Below are positions 16,608 to 26,318 of a DNA stretch of 64,000 nucleotides, one piece after another. The first letter of the stretch is position 1. Every line of letters begins with the position of its first letter. Below the pieces are notes generated by a model that saw only the letters and a list, made by a program, of their open reading frames with translations, had not been told where the DNA came from and ran no database searches. The translations under genes and the position numbers were made by a program. Source of the stretch: Marinobacter sp. SS21 (GTDB lineage Bacteria > Pseudomonadota > Gammaproteobacteria > Pseudomonadales > Oleiphilaceae); assembly GCF_028369065.1 (NCBI RefSeq), contig NZ_JAQNDA010000008.1, forward strand, positions 124,001 to 188,000, read 5' to 3'.

Positions 16608-18838
16608 TGGAGAAATCGATGGCTCGCACTGACGCGCCCGTAGACAAACTCACCGATGCTGTCGAAGCCCTGTCCCCGTCATCGGTACTGGCGAGCCCGG
16701 ACAATCTGGCGCGCCTGTTGGCGCAATGGCTCGCCCTGGGCTGGCTCCGCGCCTTGGACGTGGCCTTGGTCACCTTCCTCCGCCAGCAAGCCGATCTCGC
16801 CAACCAGCCTGCGGACACCCTGTTGCTGCTGGCGGCGGCGCTGACCTCGCACCAGTTGGGGCGGGGCCATGTGTGCCTGGATCTCAAGGCCATGGCCGAG
16901 GATGGTTATAACAACGCATTGTCCCTGCCACCGGAGGATGTGGCGGCGCCGGAGCGACACTTGTTACCCTCCGAGTTGATGGCCCGGGTCAGCGATGAGG
17001 ATTGGCTGGCCTCGCTCCAGAATCCCTTACTGGTGGACCAGGAAGGCGATCCACAGGGCAATACACCGCTGGTTCGTCAGGGCATGCGGCTGTACCTGCG
17101 TCGTTACTGGCAGTACGAGCAGCAAATTCATCAGCGATTGGCAACCCGGCTCGCGCCATTACAGGCCATGGAGGATGCGAAAGGCGCCGGTGCCCAGGCC
17201 TTGGCCAGGGCGCTGGCGGCGTTGTTTCCGTCTGCGCTTGCGGAGGACGTCGATTGGCAGAAAGTGGCTTGTGGAAACGCGGCACGGCAGGCGTTCAGCA
17301 TCGTGACTGGCGGTCCCGGCACCGGTAAGACCACAACGGTGGTCAAGTTGCTGGCGGCATTGCAACACATTGCACTGACTTCTCCGGACACGGGGCGGGC
17401 GCTTCGCATCAGGTTGGCGGCACCGACTGGCAAGGCCGCGGCTCGTCTCAATGAATCCATCGCTGGCGCCGTTAACGGGCTTGAGCTTGGCGATTTACCG
17501 GACAGCGAAACCTTACGGGCGGCCATACCCACCAGTGTCACCACCTTGCACCGCCTGCTAGGAAGCAAGCCGGGGTCACGAAACTTTCGCCATCACCGGG
17601 ACAATCCCTTGGTGGTGGATGTCCTGGTCATCGACGAGGCCTCCATGGTGGACCTGGAAATGATGGCGAAGGTACTGGACGCCCTTCCGGATCAGGCCCG
17701 GCTGATCCTGCTCGGGGACAAGGATCAATTAGCGTCGGTGGATGCCGGCGCGGTGTTGGGCGATATGTGTCAGCGGGCGGACCGGGGGGGATACCGAGCA
17801 GCTAGCGCCAGCTGGCTGGAGACAGTTACCCGCTATCGCCTTCCCGAACATCTGATCAGTGAGGCTGGCGCCGGCCTGGATCAGGCGGTGGCCATGTTGC
17901 GCAGGAGTTACCGCTTCGGCGTTCACAGTGGCATTGGGCAACTGGCGTCTGCAGTCAACGGCGGCGGCTGTGAAGAGCGTTCCGTCGCCGAGGTCGCGCG
18001 CGAGGTTCTGGCGGCCGATTATCGCGATCTGGCGTTAGTGCGTTTGCGTGGCAGCGACATCGAGCAGACCATCGGGCGACATTGCATCGAGGGTGGCGCC
18101 GGCTGTTTTCCGGAGCGGGGCGTGGGGCGAATTCAGGGCGACCGGGTGCTGGAACCGCCGATGGGCTACCAGCACTATCTGCGGTTGATGAAGTCGACGC
18201 GCCCAAGTCACGATGCGCCGGCCGAGACCTGGGATGCCTGGGCCAGCGAAGTGCTCACGGCCTACGGTCAATTCCAGTTGCTGTGCGCGTTGCGTCGCGG
18301 TCCCTATGGGGTCGAAGCGCTCAATGAATTGATCACGGCCGGGCTCCGCCGGGCCGGTTTGATCGGTGGCACGGAGGGCTGGTATGCCGGCCGGCCGGTG
18401 CTGGTGACCAGGAACGATTACAGTCTGGGCTTGATGAACGGAGACATAGGCATCGCCCTGGACGTGCCTGCACGACAATGGCGCGCCGGCGAGCAGGCCC
18501 TCGAGCCAGGTCATTGCGTGATGCGAGTGGCCTTTCCCGCCGGCGATGGCAGTGGCCGGATTCGCTGGGTCTTACCCAGTCGTCTGCAGCAGGTGGAGAC
18601 GGTCTATGCCATGACCGTGCATAAATCCCAAGGCTCGGAGTTCGTACATACCTGCCTGATCCTGCCGGACCGGATCAGCCCGGTCTTGACGCGGGAACTG
18701 GTGTACACCGGTATCACCCGGGCCCGGCACTGGTTCAGCCTGCTGTTGCCGGATGAAAGGGTGTTTGAGCAGGCGTTGGCGCGCCAGGTCCGGCGATCCA
18801 GCGGTCTGGGGGAGTTGTTGTTGGGCTCCCTAGCGTAG
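16607..18838 (+). CDS. recD: exodeoxyribonuclease V alpha subunit RecD
   Basis: RecD is the 5'-3' helicase motor of RecBCD. Walker A is TGGPGTGKTTTVVKLL, motif II is VIDEASMVDLEMM, and the C-terminal motifs are TVHKSQGSEFVHTCLILP and LVYTGITRARHWFSLLLP. About 743 residues is longer than the E. coli protein (608). The ATG shares its first base with the recB stop (TGATG); a GTG one codon earlier is an alternative. The gene ends inside the last 9 nt of the convergent LapG-like gene, so the two transcripts overlap tail to tail. Confidence 0.95.
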   Translation: MEKSMARTDAPVDKLTDAVEALSPSSVLASPDNLARLLAQWLALGWLRALDVALVTFLRQQADLANQPADTLLLLAAALTSHQLGRGHVCLDLKAMAEDGYNNALSLPPEDVAAPERHLLPSELMARVSDEDWLASLQNPLLVDQEGDPQGNTPLVRQGMRLYLRRYWQYEQQIHQRLATRLAPLQAMEDAKGAGAQALARALAALFPSALAEDVDWQKVACGNAARQAFSIVTGGPGTGKTTTVVKLLAALQHIALTSPDTGRALRIRLAAPTGKAAARLNESIAGAVNGLELGDLPDSETLRAAIPTSVTTLHRLLGSKPGSRNFRHHRDNPLVVDVLVIDEASMVDLEMMAKVLDALPDQARLILLGDKDQLASVDAGAVLGDMCQRADRGGYRAASASWLETVTRYRLPEHLISEAGAGLDQAVAMLRRSYRFGVHSGIGQLASAVNGGGCEERSVAEVAREVLAADYRDLALVRLRGSDIEQTIGRHCIEGGAGCFPERGVGRIQGDRVLEPPMGYQHYLRLMKSTRPSHDAPAETWDAWASEVLTAYGQFQLLCALRRGPYGVEALNELITAGLRRAGLIGGTEGWYAGRPVLVTRNDYSLGLMNGDIGIALDVPARQWRAGEQALEPGHCVMRVAFPAGDGSGRIRWVLPSRLQQVETVYAMTVHKSQGSEFVHTCLILPDRISPVLTRELVYTGITRARHWFSLLLPDERVFEQALARQVRRSSGLGELLLGSLA

Positions 18839-19486
18839 GGTATCCAGCAATCGCGCGTTCAGGTCCTGCCAATGATCGAGCCGGGTGGCGTCGCCGATAC
18901 GCTGGTCGTCGGCGCCAAAGCGATTGAGCCAGAGGCCCTCGCCGTTGAAGCTGTAGACGGGTTCCAGATCGGTTCGTTGCGATGCCGGTTTGATTTCGTT
19001 GATCAGGTTATCCAGGATCAGCGGGTCCGCATCGGGGGTGGGGTACCAGGCCAACACCATGTGGGCCTGGTTCAGTTCCAGCGCCTTGACGTAGGTGATG
19101 CGCAACTGATCGTCCGGTACGCCCATGGATTTCAGGGTCAGGTACTTGGCGATGGAGAAGTCTTCGCAGTCGCCGCCGTTGGTGGCCAGCAGCTCCACTG
19201 GTGTGGCCCAGTAGTCCTCCTGGCCCCAGTGTTTGATGTCGTTGATAAAGCGGACCCGGTTGAAGAACGAGTTGACCAGTTTCATTTGCCGCTCGACCGG
19301 GGCTGAGGACGCCATTCTCTGGAGGCTTTGCCAGGTGGTCAGGCGGTCCCGGGCTTCAACGCCGAATTCCTCATGCACATACTCCAGCAGGCGTGAACTC
19401 AGTTCCAGTGCAGCGACCGTGGTTACCAGCAGGAGTACCGGGAGCAGGGCAATGCGACGAGCAATTGTCCAGATCCCTGTGTCCAT
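18830..19486 (-). CDS. LapG-like periplasmic transglutaminase-fold cysteine protease
   Basis: LapG cleaves the retention module of giant surface adhesins such as LapA when c-di-GMP falls and LapD releases it. An N-terminal membrane or signal segment (residues 10-27) is followed by the catalytic triad Cys107 (ATNGGDCEDFSIAKYL), His142 (LNQAHMVLAW) and Asp159 (PLILDNL). The length of 218 fits. Neither LapD nor a LapA adhesin is in the window, but two membrane diguanylate cyclases are. It lies 9 nt downstream of gspC on the same strand and overlaps the recD end by 9 nt. Confidence 0.85.
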   Translation of the reverse strand: MDTGIWTIARRIALLPVLLLVTTVAALELSSRLLEYVHEEFGVEARDRLTTWQSLQRMASSAPVERQMKLVNSFFNRVRFINDIKHWGQEDYWATPVELLATNGGDCEDFSIAKYLTLKSMGVPDDQLRITYVKALELNQAHMVLAWYPTPDADPLILDNLINEIKPASQRTDLEPVYSFNGEGLWLNRFGADDQRIGDATRLDHWQDLNARLLDTLR

Positions 19487-19495
19487 GGTATCGCC

Positions 19496-20161
19496 TCAAT
19501 TAGAGTTGCTACGTAACCGTTCGCGCAGTTGCTCAAGACGCTGTCGGATTTCTTCCCGGCGTTGTTCGGACGCTTCTGGTGTACTCACTACGGGTGAGCC
19601 GGAGGTGGATGCCCCGGATGGCTGGGCCGGCGTGTCCGTGTCTGCGGTGGTAGCGCCATCTTCTTCAGCGAAGTCCATACCGCTGCTGTCGTCCAGTTCC
19701 GGGAAATAAAGATTTTCCAGCTTACCGCTGCGCTCAATGATCACCCGATTGGTGTGTACCGAGCGTAGGGTGGCATTACCGGGCAGTTCGTCGCCCACCA
19801 GGTAGGAATCGGTGATGTTACTGTCGTCTTCGATCAGTGCGCTGCCTGGGAACTCGCCCTCTGCCGCCAGTACGCCCCGGAGATAAAGTCGCAGATTGGT
19901 CTCCGGCAGGTTCTCGGTATTGGTGACCTGGGCGGTAACCTCGGCACTGGCAGTGCCAAACAGCTCAACTTCTGCCAGACTGATTGACGGTGTCTGGGTT
20001 TGCCCGGAAGTGGCCGGGGTGATGGCGGACTGGGCTGCCTGTTGGCGGTCGGCTTGGGTCTGTAGCCAAAGGCTGTAGCCTTGCCAACCCAGGGCCGCTG
20101 CCATGGCGAGGACAGTAACCAGGGCCAACAACAAAGGAAGCCGGGCATTAAGGGCTGACAT
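19496..20161 (-). CDS. gspC: type II secretion system inner-membrane protein GspC (no PDZ domain)
   Basis: GspC links the inner-membrane platform to the outer-membrane secretin. The protein has one N-terminal transmembrane helix (8-28), then a homology region from about 60 to 150 with LAEVELFGTAS, TNLRLYLRGVLAAEG and NRVIIERSGKLENLYFP. After that comes an acidic, Thr/Ser/Pro-rich stretch and a short Arg/Glu/Gln coiled segment instead of a PDZ domain. It is divergent from gspE and separated from it by 205 nt, unlike the usual gspC-gspD-gspE order. Confidence 0.82.
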   Translation of the reverse strand: MSALNARLPLLLALVTVLAMAAALGWQGYSLWLQTQADRQQAAQSAITPATSGQTQTPSISLAEVELFGTASAEVTAQVTNTENLPETNLRLYLRGVLAAEGEFPGSALIEDDSNITDSYLVGDELPGNATLRSVHTNRVIIERSGKLENLYFPELDDSSGMDFAEEDGATTADTDTPAQPSGASTSGSPVVSTPEASEQRREEIRQRLEQLRERLRSNSN

Positions 20162-20366
20162 GGTGTTCCTTGTGCCTAATCAGTAAGGGTTTAACTATCA
20201 TAGCCTTTTTTGCGCTTTAAAGGCTTGCAAGGCGTTCATGGGCACTACGTTTCGCAGTATAGTGTATACAGTTGTTCAGCGGTTCCAAATCCTGTGGTAG
20301 CCTTTCTGAATTATTTGAATAACAAGGGAAACTTTCCCAATAAGGCCTCCGGGCCAACGTGACAGA
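20162..20366. other. divergent promoter region between gspC and gspE
   Basis: This 205-nt gap must carry the promoters for both arms of the secretion locus. It is more AT-rich than its surroundings, with candidate -10 boxes around TAGTGTATAC (20260-20270) for one arm. No clear operator was recognised. Confidence 0.4.
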
Positions 20367-21884
20367 ATGAGGATGACCTTGAACTCAGATTCCGAACTCC
20401 AGCAGCAGGATGCGCCGCTGGGCCGTCTGCCATTTACTTTTGCCAAACGTAACGGCGTGATTCTGACCCGTGACGACGAAGGCAGGGCGGTGATTCTGGT
20501 GCGCCCCGGCGCCGGACATGCTGCGCTGGCCGAAGCCAATCGCGTCAGCGGCGGCAGTGCCCGCTTCGCCGCCATCGAGCCTGAGCAATTCGACGCCGCC
20601 CTCAATATGGCCTACCAAAGCGACTCCACTGAGGCCATGCAGATGGTGGAAGGCATCGGTGACGATATGGATCTGGCTTCGCTGGCCGAGTCGGTCCCCG
20701 AAACCGAGGACCTGCTGGAACAGGAAGACGATGCGCCCATCATACGGCTGATCAACGCCATCCTTACCGAAGCGGTCAAGACCCACGCTTCGGATGTCCA
20801 TATCGAAACCTATGAAAAACGCCTGGTGGTGCGCTTCCGGGTGGATGGCGTTCTGCGCGAGGTGGTCCAGCCCAAGCGAGCGCTGGCTCCCTTGCTGGTT
20901 TCCAGGATCAAGGTCATGGCCAAACTGGATATCGCGGAGAAACGGGTGCCCCAGGACGGCCGCATCGCCCTGCGTGTCGCCGGGCGGGAAGTGGACCTGC
21001 GGGTGTCCACCATGCCCTCAGCCAATGGCGAGCGGGTGGTACTGCGTCTGCTGGACAAGCAGGCCGGCAATATCCGGTTGGAATCCTTGGGCATGGCCGA
21101 GTGGGACCTGAAGATCCTGCGCCAGCTCATCAGCCAGCCCTATGGCATCCTGCTGGTCACCGGTCCGACCGGTTCCGGTAAGTCCACCACCCTGTATGCG
21201 GCACTCCAGGAGATCAACGACCGCAGTCGGAACATTCTCACCGTCGAGGACCCCATCGAGTACAACTTGCCGGGCATCGGCCAGACCCAGGTCAATCCGA
21301 AAGTGGATATGACCTTCGCGCGGGGGTTGCGGGCGATTCTGCGCCAGGACCCCGACGTTGTGATGATCGGCGAAATCCGGGACCTGGAAACCGCCGAAAT
21401 TTCCGTGCAGGCCAGTCTGACCGGCCACATGGTGATGTCCACGCTGCACACCAACACCGCCGTTGGCGCCATCACTCGTTTGATGGATATGGGCATCGAA
21501 CCGTTCCTGATCTCATCCAGCCTGGTGGGCATCATCGCCCAGCGCTTGGTGCGGGTACTGTGCGAGGATTGCAAGGAGCCATGCACCGCCACGGAAGAGC
21601 AGTGCGAGTTCATGCAACAGGACCCGGAGAAACCTCCGACCATCTACCGGCCTAAGGGATGTGAACACTGCAATCAGTTGGGCTATCGGGGCCGCATCGG
21701 CATCTACGAGGTCGTCGAGGTCACTGAGCCGATCAGTGCCCTGATTCACAAGCGCGCAGGCGAACTGGACCTGGAGTACGAGGCGCGCAAACGCAGTCCC
21801 AGTATTCACGCCGACGGCGTGGACAAGATCCTGCGAGGGGTGACTTCCATCGAAGAAGTTCTTCGCGTGACCCACCGGAGCTGA
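20367..21884 (+). CDS. gspE: type II secretion ATPase GspE
   Basis: GspE is the cytoplasmic ATPase that powers pseudopilus assembly. It has the N-terminal GspE/XpsE domain, Walker A GPTGSGKS (266-273), an Asp box [10 protein letters not shown], Walker [16 protein letters not shown], a His box [11 protein letters not shown], and the zinc tetracysteine pairs C399/C402 and C432/C435 followed by [15 protein letters not shown]. The length of 505 is normal. It is the first gene of gspEFGHIJKLM. ATG 20367, ATG 20373 or TTG 20379 could each be the start; none has a clear Shine-Dalgarno lead. Confidence 0.96.
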   Translation: MRMTLNSDSELQQQDAPLGRLPFTFAKRNGVILTRDDEGRAVILVRPGAGHAALAEANRVSGGSARFAAIEPEQFDAALNMAYQSDSTEAMQMVEGIGDDMDLASLAESVPETEDLLEQEDDAPIIRLINAILTEAVKTHASDVHIETYEKRLVVRFRVDGVLREVVQPKRALAPLLVSRIKVMAKLDIAEKRVPQDGRIALRVAGREVDLRVSTMPSANGERVVLRLLDKQAGNIRLESLGMAEWDLKILRQLISQPYGILLVTGPTGSGKSTTLYAALQEINDRSRNILTVEDPIEYNLPGIGQTQVNPKVDMTFARGLRAILRQDPDVVMIGEIRDLETAEISVQASLTGHMVMSTLHTNTAVGAITRLMDMGIEPFLISSSLVGIIAQRLVRVLCEDCKEPCTATEEQCEFMQQDPEKPPTIYRPKGCEHCNQLGYRGRIGIYEVVEVTEPISALIHKRAGELDLEYEARKRSPSIHADGVDKILRGVTSIEEVLRVTHRS

Positions 21885-21891
21885 GCCGCTC

Positions 21892-23103
21892 ATGCCAGCA
21901 TTTGATTTCAAGGCCCTCGACGAACGAGGCAAGCAAAAGCATGGCGTGCTGGAGGCGGACAGTGCCCGCGCCGTGCGTCAACAGTTGCGGGAACGTTCGC
22001 TGACGCCGCTGGAGGTCGTCCCTGCCGTTGAAAAGCAGGCGCGAACAAACCCGTTGAGCAGTCGCGGTAGCCTCAGCCCCGCAGACCTGGCGTTGGTGAC
22101 CCGGCAGTTGGCGACGCTGATCCAGTCTGGCATCCCCATTGAGCAGGCGCTGTCTGCGGCCGCCCAGCAGTCCCAGAAACCCCGGCTCAAGAGCATGATG
22201 ATCGCCATTCGGGCCAAGGTGATGGAAGGGTATTCGCTGGCGGACAGTCTCGGTGAGTTTCCGCGGGCGTTTCCCCGGTTGTACCGTTCCACCGTTGCGG
22301 CTGGAGAGCATGCCGGTCACCTGGATCTGGTACTTAATCGGCTGGCGGATCACACCGAGCGACGCCAGGAGGCGCGGCAGAAAATCCAGCTGGCCGCCAT
22401 CTATCCGATCATCCTCAGCTTTGTGGCGATCGCCATTGTGGTGTTTTTGTTGACCTACGTGGTCCCGGACATCATTGATGTGTTTCTCAAGCAGGGCCAG
22501 GAGTTGCCCGCGCTGACCCAGGTGATGCTGTCGGTGTCGGAGTTCCTATCCAGTTACGGCGTCTACCTCGGGGGGCTGATTGCGCTCGCCGTGGTGGTTT
22601 TTCGCCTGGCCTTGCGCAAGCCTGCAAACCGACTGCGATTTCACCGCTCGTTACTGAACCTGCCCTTGGTGGCTGGGATGGTGCGAGGAGTGAACACCGC
22701 CCAGTACGCCAGCACACTCAGCATCCTGACCACCAGTGGCGTGCCGCTGGTGGATGCCATGCGCATTGCCGGCGAGGTGTTGTCCAACGACTACCTGCGT
22801 CAGGAGCTTCGCGGTGCGGCGCAGAAGGTGAGTGAAGGGGGCTCGCTGCATCGGTCACTGGACCAGACCGGCTATTTCCCGCCCATGATGCTGCACATGA
22901 TCGCCAGTGGCGAGGCCAGTGGTGAACTGGACAGCATGCTGGAGCGTACCGCGCGGATGCAGGAAAATACCCTACAGGCAAAGATTGCCACGATTGTTGG
23001 CTTGTTCGAGCCGATGATGCTGCTGGTGATGGGGGTCGTGGTGCTGATCATCGTGTTGGCCATTATGTTACCCATTCTGAACATGAGTAACCTGGTTGGT
23101 TGA
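21892..23103 (+). CDS. gspF: type II secretion platform protein GspF
   Basis: GspF is the polytopic core of the inner-membrane assembly platform. The N-terminus MPAFDFKALDERGKQKHGVLE, the repeated GspF domains (LALVTRQLATLIQSGIPIEQAL and AQYASTLSILTTSGVPLVDAM), and three hydrophobic segments (about residues 165-195, 218-240 and 370-395) are as in other GspF proteins. It starts 7 nt after gspE. Confidence 0.95.
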   Translation: MPAFDFKALDERGKQKHGVLEADSARAVRQQLRERSLTPLEVVPAVEKQARTNPLSSRGSLSPADLALVTRQLATLIQSGIPIEQALSAAAQQSQKPRLKSMMIAIRAKVMEGYSLADSLGEFPRAFPRLYRSTVAAGEHAGHLDLVLNRLADHTERRQEARQKIQLAAIYPIILSFVAIAIVVFLLTYVVPDIIDVFLKQGQELPALTQVMLSVSEFLSSYGVYLGGLIALAVVVFRLALRKPANRLRFHRSLLNLPLVAGMVRGVNTAQYASTLSILTTSGVPLVDAMRIAGEVLSNDYLRQELRGAAQKVSEGGSLHRSLDQTGYFPPMMLHMIASGEASGELDSMLERTARMQENTLQAKIATIVGLFEPMMLLVMGVVVLIIVLAIMLPILNMSNLVG

Positions 23104-23148
23104 TCGCCAAAACATTCACAGCAACGATAACGGAAGGACTTGAACATC

Positions 23149-23592
23149 ATGACGAACGAACATGCCCGGATCCAACGAGGCTTCACCCTGATTGAAATCA
23201 TGGTGGTAATGGTGATTCTCGGCCTGTTGGTGGCCATTGTTGCGCCCAACATCATGGGTCGCAGCGAGCAGGCCAAGGTCACGGTTGCCAAAACCCAGAT
23301 GAGCAACATCGGCAACTCGTTGGACCTGTACCGGCTCGACAACAGCCATTACCCATCCACCCAACAGGGCCTGGAGGCCCTGGTGAGCAAGCCGACAGGA
23401 AGCCCTGAGCCGAAGAACTGGAACCCGGACGGCTACATGAAGAACGTGCCGGAAGATCCCTGGGGTAACCCCTACCAGTACATCAGCCCGGGTGTTGAGG
23501 GGCCTTACGACCTGCTGTCCTATGGCGCCGATGGCCAGGAAGGTGGTGACGGCAACGACACCGACATCAGTGTCTGGGAAGTGCAGGAATAA
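23149..23592 (+). CDS. gspG: major pseudopilin GspG
   Basis: The prepilin-peptidase site is QRG/FTLIEIMVVMVILGL, followed by the GspG-specific region with YRLDNSHYPSTQQGLEAL, DPWGNPYQYISPG and DLLSYGADGQEGGDGNDTDI (the calcium-binding loop). GGAAGGA lies 11-17 nt before ATG 23149; a TTG nine bases upstream (23140) is the alternative. At 147 residues it is normal. Confidence 0.96.
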   Translation: MTNEHARIQRGFTLIEIMVVMVILGLLVAIVAPNIMGRSEQAKVTVAKTQMSNIGNSLDLYRLDNSHYPSTQQGLEALVSKPTGSPEPKNWNPDGYMKNVPEDPWGNPYQYISPGVEGPYDLLSYGADGQEGGDGNDTDISVWEVQE

Positions 23593-23595
23593 CCG

Positions 23596-24126
23596 GTGAT
23601 TCACCGCGGCATCTCCAAAGGCTTCACCATGATCGAGATCCTGGTGGTACTGGTGGTGGTCGGTCTGCTGGCCGCCCTGGCGGTGACCAACATGGGAGGT
23701 GCCAGCCAGCAACGGGAGCTTGAAAACCAGGTTCGTGAATTGTTCCTGTTGATGCAGACCGCTTCCGAGCAAGCCATTCTCAATAATGACGAATTGGGCC
23801 TGCTGTTTACCGATGAGGGCTACCAGTTTCTCGTGTTCGATGACGAGAACGACGAATGGAGCGAGCAGGGAGAGCGTCTGTTCCGTCCGCGGAATTTTCC
23901 GGAATGGCTCACGGTCACGCCGCTGGTGGAGAACGAACTGCCCAGGCTGGGCGGGGATGAAGATGCCTTTCGTCCTGATCTGATGTTCTTCTCCAGTGGC
24001 GAGACAACGCCGTTTGAACTGGAGTTTACGGTGGGTAGCGATTCCGATTACGTACACCGTATCGTTTCCGATGGCCTGTCTGCGATCGAGTGGCTTCCTC
24101 CCGGTGCGCAAGAGGGGGAATCTTGA
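23596..24126 (+). CDS. gspH: minor pseudopilin GspH
   Basis: It starts with GTG 3 nt after gspG. The peptidase cleavage site is ISKG/FTMIEILVVLVVVGLLAALAV, followed by a 160-residue beta-rich body. Minor pseudopilins GspH-I-J-K cap and initiate the pseudopilus. The assignment as H relies on its place between G and I and on its length. Confidence 0.88.
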   Translation: MIHRGISKGFTMIEILVVLVVVGLLAALAVTNMGGASQQRELENQVRELFLLMQTASEQAILNNDELGLLFTDEGYQFLVFDDENDEWSEQGERLFRPRNFPEWLTVTPLVENELPRLGGDEDAFRPDLMFFSSGETTPFELEFTVGSDSDYVHRIVSDGLSAIEWLPPGAQEGES

Positions 24127-24500
24127 TTCGAGTAAAGGGCTTTACCCTGATCGAAGTGCTGGTGGCCCTGCTGGTGTTTGGCCTGATCGGTACCGCCGCG
24201 GCGCAGGTGGGGAGCCAGTACATCACCAGCTACGAGAGGGTTCGGGATAAAACCCTGGCGCTGTGGATTGCCGACAACCGGATGAATGAAATTCGTCTCG
24301 CTGACGCCTTTCCCGACATTTCCGAGAACACCGACGAGCTCGATTTTGGCCAGTACCGTTGGCAGGTGCTGACCTCGGTGAAAGGAACCGCCGAGCCTAC
24401 CATTCGTCGCGTGGATATTAGCGTTTCCCGGTATCCGGACGAATACGCCGACCCCATTCCCGTTCATTCGTTGTCCGGCTTCATCGGAGATCCACAATGA
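24123..24500 (+). CDS. gspI: minor pseudopilin GspI
   Basis: From TTG 24123 (overlapping the gspH stop by 4 nt) the protein is 125 residues, MIRVKG/FTLIEVLVALLVFGL, with the typical GspI features: a small size, ALWIADNRMNEIRL near residue 45, and a body ending in FIGDP. An in-frame ATG at 24090 lies inside gspH and would add an implausible leader. Confidence 0.88.
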   Translation: MIRVKGFTLIEVLVALLVFGLIGTAAAQVGSQYITSYERVRDKTLALWIADNRMNEIRLADAFPDISENTDELDFGQYRWQVLTSVKGTAEPTIRRVDISVSRYPDEYADPIPVHSLSGFIGDPQ

Positions 24501-25282
24501 AGCCGGGCACGCCCATCACACCCTTCGTTGGCAAGCCGCGGCGGCGGCAGTCCGGCTTCACCCTGATGGAGGTGCTGATCGCCGTGACCATCACTGCGAT
24601 CATCGGGCTTGGGGTGTGGCAGGTACTGTCTGGCGTGATCGCCTCCCGCGACCGGGTAGACGACGTGGCCGGCAAGTTTGACGGGCTGCAGAAGGCCTTT
24701 CTGCTACTGGAGCGGGATATCACCCAGGCGGTCAATCGGCCAGTTCGTAACGTTTATGGGGATTTTGATCCGGCTTTGACCAGTCGCGGCGATCAGTTCG
24801 ACTTGATGCTGACCCGTCAGGGTTGGCGCAATCCCCTCGGCAGTCGTCGCTCCGAATTACAACGTGTCGCCTACGAATTTACCGGCGAGGAGCTGCGGCG
24901 GCGCTACTGGCAGATGGTGGATCAGGGGCAGGAGGATACCAGTCGAGACCAACTGCTGCTTCAGGATCTGAAGAGATTCGAGGTTCAGTATCTGGACGAT
25001 GAGAACAACTGGGTGGATGAGTGGCCGACCCAGGAGGCCCTGAACAATGCCACCGACCGAGGCATGCAATCCCTTGGTCTGCCCAAGGGGCTGAGAATTC
25101 GGCTGGAGCATGGTCGATTTGGTGAAATAGAGCGGCTTTACGTGCTGCCATCGTTTGATCGCCAGGCGCTGCAGCGTCAGGTGGACGATCAGAATGTCCC
25201 GGCCAATGGGCAGTCGGGGGAGACCGACGAGCAGGGCGAACAGGGTGAACAGGGCGAGCCGGCGGCAGGAGGCTCGCAATGA
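24497..25282 (+). CDS. gspJ: minor pseudopilin GspJ with a Gly-Glu-Gln tail
   Basis: The peptidase site is QSG/FTLMEVLIAVTITAIIG near residue 20. The body contains LLERDITQAVNRPVRN and GMQSLGLPKGLRIRLEHG, as in other GspJ proteins. The last 25 residues are unusual: a low-complexity stretch with GEQ-GEQ-GEP triplets, resembling a short collagen-like run. It overlaps both gspI and gspK by 4 nt. Confidence 0.9.
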   Translation: MKPGTPITPFVGKPRRRQSGFTLMEVLIAVTITAIIGLGVWQVLSGVIASRDRVDDVAGKFDGLQKAFLLLERDITQAVNRPVRNVYGDFDPALTSRGDQFDLMLTRQGWRNPLGSRRSELQRVAYEFTGEELRRRYWQMVDQGQEDTSRDQLLLQDLKRFEVQYLDDENNWVDEWPTQEALNNATDRGMQSLGLPKGLRIRLEHGRFGEIERLYVLPSFDRQALQRQVDDQNVPANGQSGETDEQGEQGEQGEPAAGGSQ

Positions 25283-26280
25283 CCGCGTTCAGCCCGGTCC
25301 GGCAGCAGCGCGGCGTGGCCTTGATTATGGTGCTGCTGGCGATGGCGTTGGTGATCATGTTGACCGCCGGCATGACCCAGCAGCAGAGCGTGCGGATATT
25401 CCGCGCTGGCCATTATCTGGCCCAGCAACAAGGGTACAGCGTGGCTCTGGGTGCCGAGGAGTTTGCTCAACAGATCCTGTTTAAGGACTACGAGCAGGAC
25501 AAGGACGACGGCGCCCTGGTCGATAGTCCGGACGAACCCTGGTCGCAGTACTCCGCGATTTTGCCCCTGGACGACCAGGGGGTGGCGGAGGTGCAGATCG
25601 ACGACCTCAGCGGACGCATCAACCTCAATGACCTGGTCACCGCCAGCGGCGATGTTGATGCCATCACCCGTGCTCGCCTGGAGCGATTGCTGCAGGTGCT
25701 GGATATCAACACGGTGAAGGTAGACGCGCTTATCGACTGGCTCGATGCCAATGACGAGACTGTCAGCGCTTCGGGTGCCGAAGACGGGCTTTATCTGGTG
25801 CAACAGCCTTCTTATCGGGCGGCCAATCAGAAGTTCACCAGCGTCAGCGAATTGCTGCTGATCATGGGCATGACCGATGAGGACTACCGGAAACTTCGCC
25901 CTCACGTTGCAGCGCTGCCGGTGTCCGGCCTGGGGATCAATGTTAACATGGCGACCGCAGCCGTTTTGCAGTCACTCCATGAAAGGCTGACGCCGTCCCA
26001 GGCAGAAGCTATCCTAGCCAAAGTGAAGGAAGAGCGGTTTGAAGAGATGGCCGACTTCCTGGCATTGCCAGAGTTTGCCGGCCTGGGGATGAAGGCGGAC
26101 AGGCTGAGTCTGAACAGCCGATTTTTTGACGTGGTTTCCCGAATCACCTTCGACAACCGCACCGTGAACCTGGTGAGCACCCTGTATCGCAGTAGTGACG
26201 GGAAGTTTCAGATTGTCGCCCGGGACAGCGGTCAGAAACACCGAATCGATAAGCCGCCTTTCGCCGTGTCGGAAGGCTGA
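25279..26280 (+). CDS. gspK: minor pseudopilin GspK
   Basis: The cleavage region QQRG/VALIMVLLAMALVIML lacks the usual Glu5, as is normal for GspK, which sits at the tip of the pseudopilus. The large periplasmic domain has DDLSGRINLNDLV, a SAM-like helical part (LLQVLDINTVKVDALIDWLD) and FTSVSELLLI. The length of 333 is typical. Confidence 0.93.
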   Translation: MTAFSPVRQQRGVALIMVLLAMALVIMLTAGMTQQQSVRIFRAGHYLAQQQGYSVALGAEEFAQQILFKDYEQDKDDGALVDSPDEPWSQYSAILPLDDQGVAEVQIDDLSGRINLNDLVTASGDVDAITRARLERLLQVLDINTVKVDALIDWLDANDETVSASGAEDGLYLVQQPSYRAANQKFTSVSELLLIMGMTDEDYRKLRPHVAALPVSGLGINVNMATAAVLQSLHERLTPSQAEAILAKVKEERFEEMADFLALPEFAGLGMKADRLSLNSRFFDVVSRITFDNRTVNLVSTLYRSSDGKFQIVARDSGQKHRIDKPPFAVSEG

Positions 26281-26318
26281 TCGTAATTCACAGGCATAGC
26301 ACAAGGACGCCTAACACC

